Below, in pieces: positions 35,858 through 45,842 of a DNA stretch of 64,000 nt. Each line of letters starts with the position of its first letter. The stretch's first letter is position 1. The DNA is from an uncultured Clostridia bacterium. GTDB taxonomy: Bacteria; Bacillota; Clostridia; UBA1381. The notes beneath the pieces are model-generated. The model was given only the letters and a program-made list of their open reading frames with translations, did not search any database and was not told where the DNA came from. Location: positions 1 through 64,000 of the forward strand of contig CANRKO010000014.1 of the NCBI GenBank assembly GCA_947631235.1, in the 5' to 3' direction. The position numbers were made by a program, and so were the translations under genes.

Positions 35858-37129
35858 TTATTTTCCTATTTTATCCACGCCCATAAACGGCACGAGAACG
35901 TCGGGAATTGTCACCGTTCCGTCCGCGTTCTGATAATTTTCGAGTATTGCCGCGACCGTTCTTCCGACCGCGAGACCCGAGCCGTTAAGCGTGTGGACAA
36001 GCTGCGCCTTATCCTTCGGCGTTTCCTTGTAGCGTATGTTCGCGCGGCGCGCCTGGTAGTCCTCAAAGTTTGAACATGAGGAAATTTCCACATATCTGCC
36101 GTAGCTGGGCATCCACACCTCGATGTCGTACGTCTTAGCCGACGAGAAACCGAGGTCGCCCGTTGACAGGCAAACCACCCTGTACGCGATACCGAGTTTT
36201 TGCAAAAGCTTTTCCGCGTCGTTCGTGAGTTTTTCGAGTTCGTCGTAGCTGTTTTCGGGCTTTACGAATTTGACGAGTTCGACCTTGTTGAACTGGTGCT
36301 GTCTTATAAGACCGCGCGTGTCGCGTCCGGCGCTTCCGGCTTCGGCGCGGAAACAAGCGCTGTACGCGCAGTATTTTATCGGCAGATCGCCGCCCGAAAG
36401 AATTTCGTCTCTGTGGAGGTTCGTTACGGGTACTTCGGCTGTTGGGATAAGGAAAAAGCCGTTGTTCGTTACCTTAAACGCGTCCTCCTCGAATTTCGGC
36501 AGCTGACCCGTACCTGTCATCGACTCTCTGTTTACCATGTACGGCGGCAGGATTTCCGTGTAGCCGCTTTCCTCGGTGTGCGTCGCGAGGAAAAAGCTTA
36601 TAACGGCTCTTTCGAGTCTCGCGCCGAGACCCTTGTAAACGGTAAAGCGCGTACCCGCAATCTTCGTGCCGCGCTCAAAATCGAGAATATCGAGGTCGGT
36701 GCCGATGTCCCAGTGCGCCTTAGGTTCAAAATCAAACTTTCTCGGCTCGCCGTACTTTCTTATTTCGACGTTTTCACTGTCGTCCTTGCCGACGGGAACG
36801 TCCTTGTTCGGGATATTCGGTATACGCAGCATGAAAGCGCGGAGTTTTTCGTCTATATCCCTTACCTTCTCGTCGTCCTCTTTGATTTCGTTCGACAACT
36901 CCTTCATCTCGGCGAATATCGCGGACGTGTCCCCGCCCGCCTTTTTAAGCTGCGGTATCTGCTTGCTTATCTTGTTCTGCTCCGCCTTTTTCTGCTCGAC
37001 GCTCGTCAAAAGCGCGCGGCGTTCCTTGTCAAGCTGTATCGCCGGTTCGATGTCGAGGTCGTTGTTTCTGTTTTTTAATGCCTCTTTTATTCTTTCGGGT
37101 TCGGTTCTTAAAATTTTGATGTCTAACAT
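35858..37129 (-). CDS. serS: Seryl-tRNA synthetase
   Basis: [68 protein letters not shown]. Confidence 0.98.
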   Translation of the reverse strand: MLDIKILRTEPERIKEALKNRNNDLDIEPAIQLDKERRALLTSVEQKKAEQNKISKQIPQLKKAGGDTSAIFAEMKELSNEIKEDDEKVRDIDEKLRAFMLRIPNIPNKDVPVGKDDSENVEIRKYGEPRKFDFEPKAHWDIGTDLDILDFERGTKIAGTRFTVYKGLGARLERAVISFFLATHTEESGYTEILPPYMVNRESMTGTGQLPKFEEDAFKVTNNGFFLIPTAEVPVTNLHRDEILSGGDLPIKYCAYSACFRAEAGSAGRDTRGLIRQHQFNKVELVKFVKPENSYDELEKLTNDAEKLLQKLGIAYRVVCLSTGDLGFSSAKTYDIEVWMPSYGRYVEISSCSNFEDYQARRANIRYKETPKDKAQLVHTLNGSGLAVGRTVAAILENYQNADGTVTIPDVLVPFMGVDKIGK

Positions 37130-37149
37130 GTTAATTGATCCTTTCGTAA

Positions 37150-37557
37150 TTATTCCGCAGTCGGTGCGGCGGTCGGCACAGGCGTGCCTGTTATTGCCGC
37201 AAACACGGCTTTTTCATCATCGGTGAGGTACGACGCGTCGACCGACGCGGCAATCTCCGCCGCCTTCGCCGTATCGCCCGCCGCGTAATATTCGTTCGAG
37301 ATACTCAAAAGCGCGGCTGACATCACGCGGTTACTGTCCTTTAAAGTCTTGTTTTCCTCGGCGAGGTTTTTGTTTTCTTCACTTAAAGCCGCCGTTTTTT
37401 CCGTTATAGTCTGTGCCTGCTCCGTTTCGTTCATCTTATTGTCGCGGTTCGACATCGCGAAAAACGACAAAATAATCAGTAAAATCGCCACAACGAAAAT
37501 AAGAGAGGTGTACATATAAAGTGATTTGTTCGGCCCGTTTTGATTTTGTGCAGCCAT
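37150..37557 (-). CDS. Single-pass membrane coiled-coil protein, unknown function
   Basis: One TM helix ([20 protein letters not shown]) followed by heptad-like region. Confidence 0.65.
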   Translation of the reverse strand: MAAQNQNGPNKSLYMYTSLIFVVAILLIILSFFAMSNRDNKMNETEQAQTITEKTAALSEENKNLAEENKTLKDSNRVMSAALLSISNEYYAAGDTAKAAEIAASVDASYLTDDEKAVFAAITGTPVPTAAPTAE

Positions 37558-38057
37558 TATTCATCCGCCTTCTTTAACTTATTTTTTGCTTTTTCGAGAG
37601 CCTCTTTTTCTTCATTTAAAAGCTTAACCGGAGTTTCGCCCTCCGTCACCTCGCGCAGATACGTGTTACACGAGTTGTGACCGTAGATTGACGTTATTAT
37701 TACGCCGTCGTCGTGATTATTCAAGAGCGCGAGCGCGAAACTCATGTTGCCGGTAACGTCCTCAAACGCGTCAAAGTTCACGATACCGATTTTTTTTATC
37801 GAGATGTGCGAGTTGTTCTCACATTCTTCGAGCCGCGACATAAGCACCGCGTCGGACGAGTCGTTTATCGTGTTCGAGAGATCCTCGACCTTGTCGTAAT
37901 AATCGCGCAGCGCGCTTATTATATCGCCCTCGTCGCTGTACTGCATGAGCGTGCTTATTTTCGACGAGTTCACGGCGTTTAATATAAAGCATATCGCCAC
38001 GAGAATAATCAATATTCCCAGAGCGATAAGAATAAAGTTGTTGCCGATAAAATTCAT
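37557..38057 (-). CDS. DUF4446-family membrane protein
   Basis: N-terminal TM; IKKIGIVNFDAFEDVTGNMSFALALLNNHDDGVIITSIYGHNSCNTYLREV, adjacent to parB. Confidence 0.75.
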   Translation of the reverse strand: MNFIGNNFILIALGILIILVAICFILNAVNSSKISTLMQYSDEGDIISALRDYYDKVEDLSNTINDSSDAVLMSRLEECENNSHISIKKIGIVNFDAFEDVTGNMSFALALLNNHDDGVIITSIYGHNSCNTYLREVTEGETPVKLLNEEKEALEKAKNKLKKADE

Positions 38058-38072
38058 GTAAATTCTCCTTTC

Positions 38073-38963
38073 TTAACGTAAGCCCAAGATGCCGAGTATG
38101 CGGTCGAGGTCGTCCGCGCCGTAATACTCAATCTCTATTTTACCCTTTTTCGCGCCGTGAGATATATTCACCTTCGTGCCGATAGCCGACGAAAGCTTTT
38201 CTGCGATTTTCTCGGCCTCGATTTCGGCAGCCGTTTTTTCCTTTTTCTTCGGCGCGCCCTTTTTCTTCATAAGTTCCTTTGCGAGAGACTCCGCCTGTCG
38301 GACGTTTAAACCGCCCTCGATTATTTTTTTCGCGAGCGCGGAGCGCATTTCGTTTCCCTCGACCGACAGCACCGCCCGCGCGTGACCGCTTGTGAGCGAG
38401 CCGTCCGTTATGAGCTTTTGCAGCGCGGGTTCGAGAGTTAAAAGCCTTAATGAGTTCGCAACCGCGCTGCGGCTTTTACCGACGCGCTTGCTAATCGTCT
38501 CCTGCGTCAGATTAAATTCCTCCATCAGCAGATTGTAGCCGACGGCTTCTTCTATCGGGTTCAGGTTCTCGCGCTGCAGGTTTTCAATGAGCGCTATCTC
38601 CGCGACCTGCTCGTCGCTGTAACTTCTGACTATCGCGGGGATTTCTTTTATTTTGGCTTTTTTCGCCGCCCTCCAGCGCCGTTCGCCCGCGACTATTTTA
38701 TACATCCCGTTTTTGACGGGCGTTACGATGATAGGTGAAATCACGCCGTGTTCCTTTATGGAAGATGCCAGCGCGTCTATTTTTTCATCGTCGAATTTAC
38801 TTCGCGGCTGTTTTTTGTTCGGTTCTATGAGCGATGTTTTTATGCTTTGTATATCGCCCTCTTTTTTTTCGTCAGCCGTTTTTGAGACGGAAAGCGTCTC
38901 TATTTCGTCGCTGCCGAAAAGAGAGCCGAGACCCTTTCCCAATCCCTTTTTTGCCATATGCAA
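38073..38963 (-). CDS. parB: Chromosome partitioning protein ParB/Spo0J
   Basis: GLGKGLGSLF; YKIVAGERRWRAAKKA; EIALIENLQRENLNPIEEA. Confidence 0.96.
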   Translation of the reverse strand: MHMAKKGLGKGLGSLFGSDEIETLSVSKTADEKKEGDIQSIKTSLIEPNKKQPRSKFDDEKIDALASSIKEHGVISPIIVTPVKNGMYKIVAGERRWRAAKKAKIKEIPAIVRSYSDEQVAEIALIENLQRENLNPIEEAVGYNLLMEEFNLTQETISKRVGKSRSAVANSLRLLTLEPALQKLITDGSLTSGHARAVLSVEGNEMRSALAKKIIEGGLNVRQAESLAKELMKKKGAPKKKEKTAAEIEAEKIAEKLSSAIGTKVNISHGAKKGKIEIEYYGADDLDRILGILGLR

Positions 38964-38976
38964 TCACCTTTCCGTT

Positions 38977-39741
38977 TTAAAGATTGTCCCTTATTACCTC
39001 TTTCGCGAGCGACAAATACGCGTCTGCGCCCTTCGAGGTTATGTCGTATTCGATTATCGGTTCGCCGAACGACGGCGACTCGCTCAGCCGCACATTGCGT
39101 GGGATAATCGTCTTGTACACCTTGTCGGGGAAGAATTTTTTAACCTCGTCGAGAACCTGTATAGAGAGGTTTGTCCTTCCGTCGTACATCGTTCCGAGCA
39201 CGCCCTCAATTTCAATGGAGGGGTTCAGCTTTTTCTTTATCGTTTTCACCGTCGTGATTAGCTGGCTCAAACCCTCGAGCGCGTAGTACTCGCACTGTAT
39301 CGGTATGAGTACGCTGTCGGCGGCGGTGAGAATGTTTATCGTTATCATTCCAAGCGCGGGCGGCGAGTCGATTATTATGAAGTCGAATTTGTCCTTTATT
39401 TTCGCAATCGCGTCTTTCAGGAAAAATTCGCGCTTGTCCTCGTACGCGAGTTCTATCTCCGCCGCGCTCATGTCGGACGATGATGGGAGAATGTACAGGT
39501 TTTCGTACTTCGTTTCGATTATTGCGCCGTTTGTTTTGTCGGGGTCGGCAAGGCACTCGTACGCGGAAACGGAGTAGTCTCCCCTGTCAACGCCGAGACC
39601 GCTTGTGCTGTTGCACTGCGGGTCGCAGTCTATGAGGAGCGTCTTTTTCCCGAGGTACGCCAGACACGCCGCGAGATTTACGGACGTCGTGGTCTTTCCC
39701 ACTCCGCCCTTTTGGTTCGTTATCGCTATTATTTTGGTCAT
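38977..39741 (-). CDS. parA: ParA/Soj family ATPase
   Basis: IAITNQKGGVGKTTTSVNLAACLAYLGKKTLLIDCDPQCNSTSGLG. Confidence 0.97.
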   Translation of the reverse strand: MTKIIAITNQKGGVGKTTTSVNLAACLAYLGKKTLLIDCDPQCNSTSGLGVDRGDYSVSAYECLADPDKTNGAIIETKYENLYILPSSSDMSAAEIELAYEDKREFFLKDAIAKIKDKFDFIIIDSPPALGMITINILTAADSVLIPIQCEYYALEGLSQLITTVKTIKKKLNPSIEIEGVLGTMYDGRTNLSIQVLDEVKKFFPDKVYKTIIPRNVRLSESPSFGEPIIEYDITSKGADAYLSLAKEVIRDNL

Positions 39742-39805
39742 GTTTTAATTATCTCCGAAAGTTTTTGTTATAAGAACATTATATCATAAAAGAATAATTT
39801 GTAAA

Positions 39806-39821
39806 TGTTTCACGTGAAACA
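39806..39821. promoter_or_regulatory. parS site
   Basis: Perfect TGTTTCACGTGAAACA palindrome just upstream of parA. Confidence 0.93.
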
Positions 39822-39939
39822 AATTAAAATTTAATATTGATGTAATATTTGAAAAATGTATATTTTGGTATGTTGGGTGAATAATAAGGGTAGGTGAATT
39901 GTATCGGCGGGTGTAGGGGCGGCGATTCGCCGCCCGCAA

Positions 39940-40051
39940 GACTCCCTCTATGAGGGGGTCAAAAGCCGGTAACGGCTTTTGGGGGGTGTGATGTTTGGCG
40001 AAGAATACACCCCCCGAAATCAAAGATTTCGACCCCCTCGGAGAGGGGGTC
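39940..40051. repeat. Family R2 multi-hairpin repeat
   Basis: Stem AAAAGCCG/CGGCTTTT variant; GAAATC/GATTTC; GACCCCCTC hairpin. Confidence 0.9.
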
Positions 40052-40135
40052 ATACGGGAAGAGAAATTCGTCCCTCGGAGAGGGGGTCATACACACGGGC
40101 GACCGCGAGGGTCGCCCCTACGGCGCACATCGTGA

Positions 40136-40271
40136 GCCTCCCCTATCAGGGGAGGTGTCGGCGCGTGCTATTGCGCAGCAATAGCCAGCAAAGCCGACGG
40201 AGGGGTTTTGAAAATTGTCAAAAACAACCCCTCAGTCACACTGCGTGTGACAGCTCCCCTAGTAGGGGAGC
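40136..40271. repeat. Family R1 repeat with nested hairpin insertion (about 40162-40192)
   Basis: GTCGGC-[GCGTGCTATTGCGCAGCAATAGCCAGCAAA]-GCCGAC versus simple GTCGGCTTTGCCGAC elsewhere. Confidence 0.85.
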
Positions 40272-40339
40272 CATGCAGACGGGCGACCGCGAAGGTCGCC
40301 CCTACGGTACTCGCGCCATCTATCAACAAGGAGGAAATC

Positions 40340-41950
40340 ATGTTATTTGAAAAATTCATAAACTACGCCTTATTCCGCACGGTGCCATCGAAAAAAGGGT
40401 TCGTGCTGACGGAAAGCGGCGAGGACGGCATAAAAAAACAAAGCACGGAAAACGACATGATTTCCGCCGACATAGATACAAATTTCAAATACGTAAAAGA
40501 ACGCTTTAACTACCCCGTCAACAACGACATTGTGATACGTAAAATCGAACTTAAACAGGAAAAGCGTGCGTTTGTCGTGTTCATAGACGGCATGGTCGAC
40601 ACCGAATTTGTGAACGACAACATTATACAATCGCTCCAGACAATGCCGTATGTGACGTTTTCAAAGCTGAAAAGCGGCGAGGACGTGATCGGCGAAAAGT
40701 TCATATCACACTCACAGCTTAATGTTGTGACGAAGATGGACGACGTTATGACCGAGGTAAATTTCGGCAGCTGCGCGCTGTTTGTTGACGGCGTGGCGAA
40801 AGCGTTTGTGATGGACGTCAGGAGTTGGGACCACAGGAGCATCGAAAAATCCGAAAACGAAAAGTCGATATACGGCCCGCAGGAGGCGTTCGGCGAAATG
40901 CTCCGCGCCAACACCGTGCTTGTGCGTAAAATTATAAAGGACGAGCATCTTATCGCCGAGGGCGTGACGATAGGCGAAAAGAGCAAAACGCGCGGCGTGC
41001 TGCTTTACATTTCCGACATCGCGAACCCGAAACTTGTGGACGAGGCGCGGAAAAGAATTGACGGCATAAAAATGGACTACGTCATTTCAATCGAGGAGGT
41101 CGCGCTGATGATAGAGGAAAACACGTTCACCGCGACGAACCACTTTCTCCACACCGAGCGTCCCGACCGCGTTGCGCGCGCATTGACGCAGGGGCGCGTC
41201 GCGCTCTTATTAAACGGTAGCCCGCAGGCTCTCATAATGCCGACGAACATATTCGAGCTTACACACGCCGTGTCGGACGACTATTTAAGAGTGCCGTACG
41301 CGAACATGGCGCGGCTCGTGCGCGGGGCGGCTCTCATGCTGTCAATGCTTTTGCCCGCGCTGTACCTCGCGATAACGTTGTTTCATCAGGAGGTCATACC
41401 GACGTACCTGCTCTACTCGATAAGCGCGGCGCGTGAGAGCGTGCCGTTTCCGAGCGTGCTGGAACTGCTGCTTATGGACTTTTCGTTCGAAATGATACGC
41501 GAGGCGGGAATACGTATGCCCGGACAAATAGGCTCGACGCTCGGTATCGTCGGCGGTCTTATACTCGGACAGGCAGCCGTAAGCGCGAAGATAGTAAGCC
41601 CTATTATGATTATCGTTATAGCGATAACAGGTATAGGCTCGTTCGCGACGAGCGACTATTCGCTTAGCTGGAGTTTTAGGATTTTAAAGCTGATTTTTAT
41701 CGTGTTCGCCGCGTCAACCGGCTTTTACGGCATCGCAATAGGACTTTTTATATACGCATTGAGCCTTGGCGCACAAAAGAGTTTCGGCGTACCGTTCCTG
41801 TCGCCGCCTTTCAGGGTGCGCAGCAAGAGTTCGTCAACGCTGCTGTTCGTGAACCCGATATGGCGCAGGGAGAAACGCCCCGGATTTTTACACGCGCAGC
41901 AAAAGACCTCCGAGCCGAATATAAGCAGGCAGTGGACGGAAGAACAGTAA
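40340..41950 (+). CDS. gerAA: Spore germination protein GerAA family
   Basis: FVVFIDGMVDTEFVNDNIIQSL...; FPSVLELLLMDFSFEMIREAGIRMPGQIGSTLGIVGGLILGQAAVSAKIVSP. Confidence 0.95.
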   Translation: MLFEKFINYALFRTVPSKKGFVLTESGEDGIKKQSTENDMISADIDTNFKYVKERFNYPVNNDIVIRKIELKQEKRAFVVFIDGMVDTEFVNDNIIQSLQTMPYVTFSKLKSGEDVIGEKFISHSQLNVVTKMDDVMTEVNFGSCALFVDGVAKAFVMDVRSWDHRSIEKSENEKSIYGPQEAFGEMLRANTVLVRKIIKDEHLIAEGVTIGEKSKTRGVLLYISDIANPKLVDEARKRIDGIKMDYVISIEEVALMIEENTFTATNHFLHTERPDRVARALTQGRVALLLNGSPQALIMPTNIFELTHAVSDDYLRVPYANMARLVRGAALMLSMLLPALYLAITLFHQEVIPTYLLYSISAARESVPFPSVLELLLMDFSFEMIREAGIRMPGQIGSTLGIVGGLILGQAAVSAKIVSPIMIIVIAITGIGSFATSDYSLSWSFRILKLIFIVFAASTGFYGIAIGLFIYALSLGAQKSFGVPFLSPPFRVRSKSSSTLLFVNPIWRREKRPGFLHAQQKTSEPNISRQWTEEQ

Positions 41951-41955
41951 GAAAA

Positions 41956-41971
41956 TGTTTCACGTGAAACA
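41956..41971. promoter_or_regulatory. parS site within the ger operon
   Basis: Perfect TGTTTCACGTGAAACA between gerAA stop and gerAB start. Confidence 0.93.
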
Positions 41972-41985
41972 ACGGAGAGGAAAGT

Positions 41986-43062
41986 ATGATTGCAAGAAAA
42001 GAACTGACGCTTTTGACGGTAACGGCTATCATGGCAAAAATGGTGCTTGTGTTCCCCAAGCTTCTGCTGTCGAACAGCGGCAGCGCGGCGTGGATACAGG
42101 TAATATATAACGTGCTGTGCGCGGCGGCTGTGTTCGCCGTCATATCGTGGCTTTACGTGAGCGACAAAAACGTCATCGAAATGGCGGGCGAAATAGGCGG
42201 AAAGTGGCTCAAAATACCGACGGGACTTGTCGTGTTTGCGGTGTTTATGATAAATTTCGCGCTTATCATACGTGTGTTCCCCGAGACGGTCAAGACCGTG
42301 CTTTTGCAGAATTTCGACACGAACCTCATAACGCTGTTGTTTATGGGCGCGATAGGCGTGGGCGCGGCTCTCGGCATTGAGTCTATCGCGCGTGTGAACT
42401 ATATATTTATACCGATAATCGGCGTGATACTCGCGCTTTTGATCGTGCTGCTCGTGCCGCACTACAACATCTATAATCTTCTCCCGATACTCGGCACGGG
42501 CGCGAAAAAAATCTTCGCCGACGGCTTTCACACCATATCAATTTATTCGGATATGCTGCTTTTAAACATTCTGCTGCCGTACTACAAGGACGCGGGCGAG
42601 GCGAAAAAAAGCATACGCGCCGTGTTCCTGATAACCGCGCCCGTGACGGTTGTGATTATTCTCGCGTACTGTCTCGTGTACCCTTACCCCGTATCGGGCG
42701 AGTTTATGATACCGTTTTACCAACTTGCGCGTATACTGCACCTCGGCGATTTTCTGGGAAGGTTCGAGCCGGTGTTCCAGTTCGCGTGGTCGATACTGCT
42801 CCTTTTGTACTCCGCGCTATACATTTTCGCGCTGTGCCGCGTGTGGCAGACGACGTTCGACCTCGATTTTTACAGACCGCTTGTGTTTCCGGTCGTGATA
42901 ATAAGCGGCGCGATCTCGCTTTTGCCCGCGACGCTTAACGACATAGTGACGAACGCCGAATTTGAAAACAAGCTCGCGTACCCCGCCGCGTTTTTGCTGC
43001 CGGTCATTTTCGGTATCGTGTCGAAAGTGCGCGAGAAAAAACGAAAGGAAAAAAGCGGATGA
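41986..43062 (+). CDS. gerAB: Spore germination protein GerAB family (endospore germination permease)
   Basis: 10-TM permease-like profile, operonic between gerAA and gerAC. Confidence 0.93.
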   Translation: MIARKELTLLTVTAIMAKMVLVFPKLLLSNSGSAAWIQVIYNVLCAAAVFAVISWLYVSDKNVIEMAGEIGGKWLKIPTGLVVFAVFMINFALIIRVFPETVKTVLLQNFDTNLITLLFMGAIGVGAALGIESIARVNYIFIPIIGVILALLIVLLVPHYNIYNLLPILGTGAKKIFADGFHTISIYSDMLLLNILLPYYKDAGEAKKSIRAVFLITAPVTVVIILAYCLVYPYPVSGEFMIPFYQLARILHLGDFLGRFEPVFQFAWSILLLLYSALYIFALCRVWQTTFDLDFYRPLVFPVVIISGAISLLPATLNDIVTNAEFENKLAYPAAFLLPVIFGIVSKVREKKRKEKSG

Positions 43063-44168
43063 AAAAAATATTGACGGTTATTTTTGCCGCGGCTGTAATT
43101 CTTATGACCGCGTCGTGCAACGGCGTCGAGCCGAACGATCTTTCGTATATTGTCGCGCTCGGTATAGACGGCGGCGAAAACGGAAAATATAATATTACTA
43201 TACAGTACGCAAATCCCGCGCAGATAAGCGGCGGCGAGGAAATAAACATTGATGAAAGCGGCGTTCAGAACGTGACGGTCGAGGCGAGCGATATTTACGA
43301 GGCTGTCGCGTCGGCTGATTTGCAGGACAGTAAAAAGCTGTTTCTGTCGCATACGAAGGTGGTAATTTTTTCGCGTTCCGTCGCGGAAGAGGGATTGGAA
43401 AGTATGTCGGAGATGTTCATTAACAGTGAGGAACTGCGTCCCGACGTGTACCTTGCGGTGTCGGAGAACGCGCGCGAGTATCTCGAAAGTATGAACCCCG
43501 AGAATGAGGCAAATCCCGCGAAGTATTACAAGATGTTTTTCGACAAGGACAAGCTTACCGGTCTGCCGCACGGCACGCTGAAGGTATTTTTCGACGGTAT
43601 AGAGACGGGCGAGTACGACACGGTTCTGCCCGTGGTGTCGCCCGACAGCGGAGACGCGAAAAGCGCGGTGTTTAACGGCGGTAAGATGGTCGGCGAGCTT
43701 GAGCGCGACGAGACGGAGCTTTACAAATTTCTCGACCGTGATTTCGCGGGCGGTTTTGTGACACTGCAGAACGAGGACACGCTCCAAAAGCCTGTGACGA
43801 TAAAAATAGCGCAGAAAAAACAGCCGCGTTATACGATTGACACGAAGAATAAGTCAATTCACGTCGGCCTGACGCTGAACGGAAGTATTTATTCCGCGCC
43901 GCCCGATTACGAGCCGGATGAGAGCGCCGAGGAGTTTGAGCAAAAATGCGAGGAGCATATAAAAAAAGAGAGCGAAACGCTGATGAATAAGGTCACGAGG
44001 GAGTATAAGAGCGATATTTTCCACCTTGACGAGCACGCGAAAAAGAATTTTTGGACTTACGGCGATTTTGAACAGTTTAAAAATTCCGTCGATTACAGCG
44101 AGTACGCCGTGACAGTGGATGTGAAGTTCAATATAAAGAAAACGGGAATGGTGCAGAAGGAGGATTAG
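43059..44168 (+). CDS. gerAC: Spore germination lipoprotein GerAC family
   Basis: Lipobox TASCNGVEPNDLSYIVALGID; KLFLSHTKVVIFSRSVAEEG. Confidence 0.93.
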   Translation: MKKILTVIFAAAVILMTASCNGVEPNDLSYIVALGIDGGENGKYNITIQYANPAQISGGEEINIDESGVQNVTVEASDIYEAVASADLQDSKKLFLSHTKVVIFSRSVAEEGLESMSEMFINSEELRPDVYLAVSENAREYLESMNPENEANPAKYYKMFFDKDKLTGLPHGTLKVFFDGIETGEYDTVLPVVSPDSGDAKSAVFNGGKMVGELERDETELYKFLDRDFAGGFVTLQNEDTLQKPVTIKIAQKKQPRYTIDTKNKSIHVGLTLNGSIYSAPPDYEPDESAEEFEQKCEEHIKKESETLMNKVTREYKSDIFHLDEHAKKNFWTYGDFEQFKNSVDYSEYAVTVDVKFNIKKTGMVQKED

Positions 44169-44170
44169 GT

Positions 44171-44332
44171 ATGGAAAAGCTGATTTTACTGCCGGTTATC
44201 GCGGTGTGTCTGACACGTACCGCGGGCTACGGCATTTATACCGCGAAGGAGAAAAACGGCGCGGGGTCGGTCGGGCTTTTTGTGATTTTGCTCGCCGCGA
44301 TAGGCGCGTCGGTGTATTTTCTTATGAGATAG
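44171..44332 (+). CDS. 53-aa two-TM protein at end of ger operon (GerD-subunit-like position)
   Basis: MEKLILLPVIAVCLTRTAGYGIYTAKEKNGAGSVGLFVILLAAIGASVYFLMR; starts 3 nt after gerAC stop. Confidence 0.65.
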   Translation: MEKLILLPVIAVCLTRTAGYGIYTAKEKNGAGSVGLFVILLAAIGASVYFLMR

Positions 44333-44383
44333 GGCTTGCAAACGCCCCGCGTATGTTGTAAAATATAGGCGGGGTGTTTTGTT

Positions 44384-44878
44384 TTGGAAAAGATACGGGC
44401 GTGCTTTTTTACAGGTCACAGGCGGCTGTCCGCCGCGAGGGTTGACGAGATAAAAAATTTGATATGGGATGAGGCGGAAAGGCTGATAAACGATTACGAC
44501 GTGCGCTATTTTATATCGGGCGGCGCGCTCGGTTTTGACACGATAGCCGCCGAAACGGTCGCGGAGCTTAGGGAAGTATATCCGCATATCAGGCTCGTTT
44601 TGTACCTGCCGTGCTACGACCAGAGCAAGAGGTGGGATAAAAAGTCGCGGATGCGTTACGACGATATGCTCGACGCCGCCGACGATATTCTCTACGTCAC
44701 CGAGTCAGGTTACGTGGACGGATGTATGCAGAAAAGGAATATGCGTATGATCGAGGACGCGTTTTTCTGTATCGCATTCTGTATTTTGTCCAGCAGCGGT
44801 ACTGGTGCAACTATCCGCACCGCCGCCGATTTCGGCGATAAGGTGATTAACGTCGCCGATAGAATGTATGAGGAATAA
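44384..44878 (+). CDS. SLOG-family / DUF1273 (YpsA-like) protein, TTG start
   Basis: ACFFTGHRRLSAARVDEI; YFISGGALGFDTIAAETVAELR; SGTGATIRTA. Confidence 0.85.
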   Translation: MEKIRACFFTGHRRLSAARVDEIKNLIWDEAERLINDYDVRYFISGGALGFDTIAAETVAELREVYPHIRLVLYLPCYDQSKRWDKKSRMRYDDMLDAADDILYVTESGYVDGCMQKRNMRMIEDAFFCIAFCILSSSGTGATIRTAADFGDKVINVADRMYEE

Positions 44879-44918
44879 AAAACGGCTCTCAATAAAGAAC
44901 CGTCTTTCCAAACCGAAT

Positions 44919-45221
44919 TTATTTTAAAATTATTTGAACTTCTTTTCCCAATGATTGAGCCACTTTTGTTAAAAAATCAAGCGACGGGTTATATGTCCCG
45001 CTTTCCAGTCTGGATATATTCGTTTTTTGTGTTCCCACTCTGAACGCAAGTTCCTCTTGTGTGATGTTCTGTTTTGCGCGTTCCTTTATAATTTGCGATA
45101 CAACCTCGTATCTCGGTTTAAGTTTTTCGTATTCTTCTTTAAATTCAACGTCCTTCATAAGAATGTCTTTCACTTCGGAGAACTTCGCTCCCGCTCTACT
45201 CATCACGGCACCTTCTTTCAT
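44919..45221 (-). CDS. HigA-like antitoxin (XRE family)
   Basis: QNITQEELAFRVGTQKTNISRLESGTYNPSLDFLTKVAQSLGKEVQI. Confidence 0.88.
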   Translation of the reverse strand: MKEGAVMSRAGAKFSEVKDILMKDVEFKEEYEKLKPRYEVVSQIIKERAKQNITQEELAFRVGTQKTNISRLESGTYNPSLDFLTKVAQSLGKEVQIILK

Positions 45222-45561
45222 AATCTTGTTTATATTTTATTGCCCTGTTTAATTCGCTTGTCGGGGTTTTATTGGATTTTTTGGTAAAACCGTTAAGCAG
45301 TACAAAGGTGTTATTCTGAAATGTAAAATAAAATATTCTGCTTATGTCGGATGAAAATTTTATTCTCAGTTCAAATAAATCCTTGTATTTTTCGCCTTTT
45401 ATCGGTTTTACATACGGTTCTCGGAGGTTTGCCCCATGTTTTTCCAGCAATTCGATTTCGGAAAACGCTTTTGCTCTCATTTTGGGGTTTAGAGAAAGCA
45501 AAAAATCCAAAACAGGAATATCGCCGTTTTCTTTTTTATAGTATTCAACCTGCCAATCCAT
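45196..45561 (-). CDS. HigB/RelE-superfamily toxin (phage Gp49-like)
   Basis: MDWQVEYYKKENGDIPVLDFLLSLNPKMRAKAFSEIELL...LFELRIKFSSDISRIFYFTFQNNTFVLLNGFTKKSNKTP. Confidence 0.9.
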   Translation of the reverse strand: MDWQVEYYKKENGDIPVLDFLLSLNPKMRAKAFSEIELLEKHGANLREPYVKPIKGEKYKDLFELRIKFSSDISRIFYFTFQNNTFVLLNGFTKKSNKTPTSELNRAIKYKQDYERRCRDE

Positions 45562-45598
45562 TATACACCTCCGATAATATATGCTTTTTCTATATATT

Positions 45599-45627
45599 AT
45601 GTTATCATATATGATAACACATGTCAA
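45599..45627 (-). promoter_or_regulatory. higBA promoter with operator palindrome over the -10
   Basis: TTGACA-N17-TAACAT; perfect 20-bp palindrome TGTTATCATATATGATAACA at 45600-45619. Confidence 0.75.
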
Positions 45628-45672
45628 GATATTTTTATGTGTGTATTTTGTATGAATGATTTATTGAAATAC

Positions 45673-45701
45673 TTGACAAAAGGGCAAATAAAATGTATAA
45701 T
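45673..45701 (+). promoter_or_regulatory. Perfect consensus promoter TTGACA-N17-TATAAT
   Basis: TTGACA aaagggcaaataaaatg TATAAT. Confidence 0.85.
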
Positions 45702-45707
45702 GTTATT

Positions 45708-45842
45708 AAAGAGAAACGGGCTGGCCGTTCCGCTATCGCTTCACTGCTCGCCCATGCGACCGGGCAGAGCGTAAAAACGGTTAGTCGCTTCGGAAGTTAT
45801 GAATAACCGCCTGAGCTTCCAACTACAAGGCGGTTATTTTTT
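45708..45842 (+). ncRNA. Orphan structured sRNA, unidentified
   Basis: Consensus promoter; internal hairpin GCTCGCCC-atgcgacc-GGGCAGAGC; terminator AATAACCGCC...GGCGGTTATTTTTTT; no ORF of note. Confidence 0.65.
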
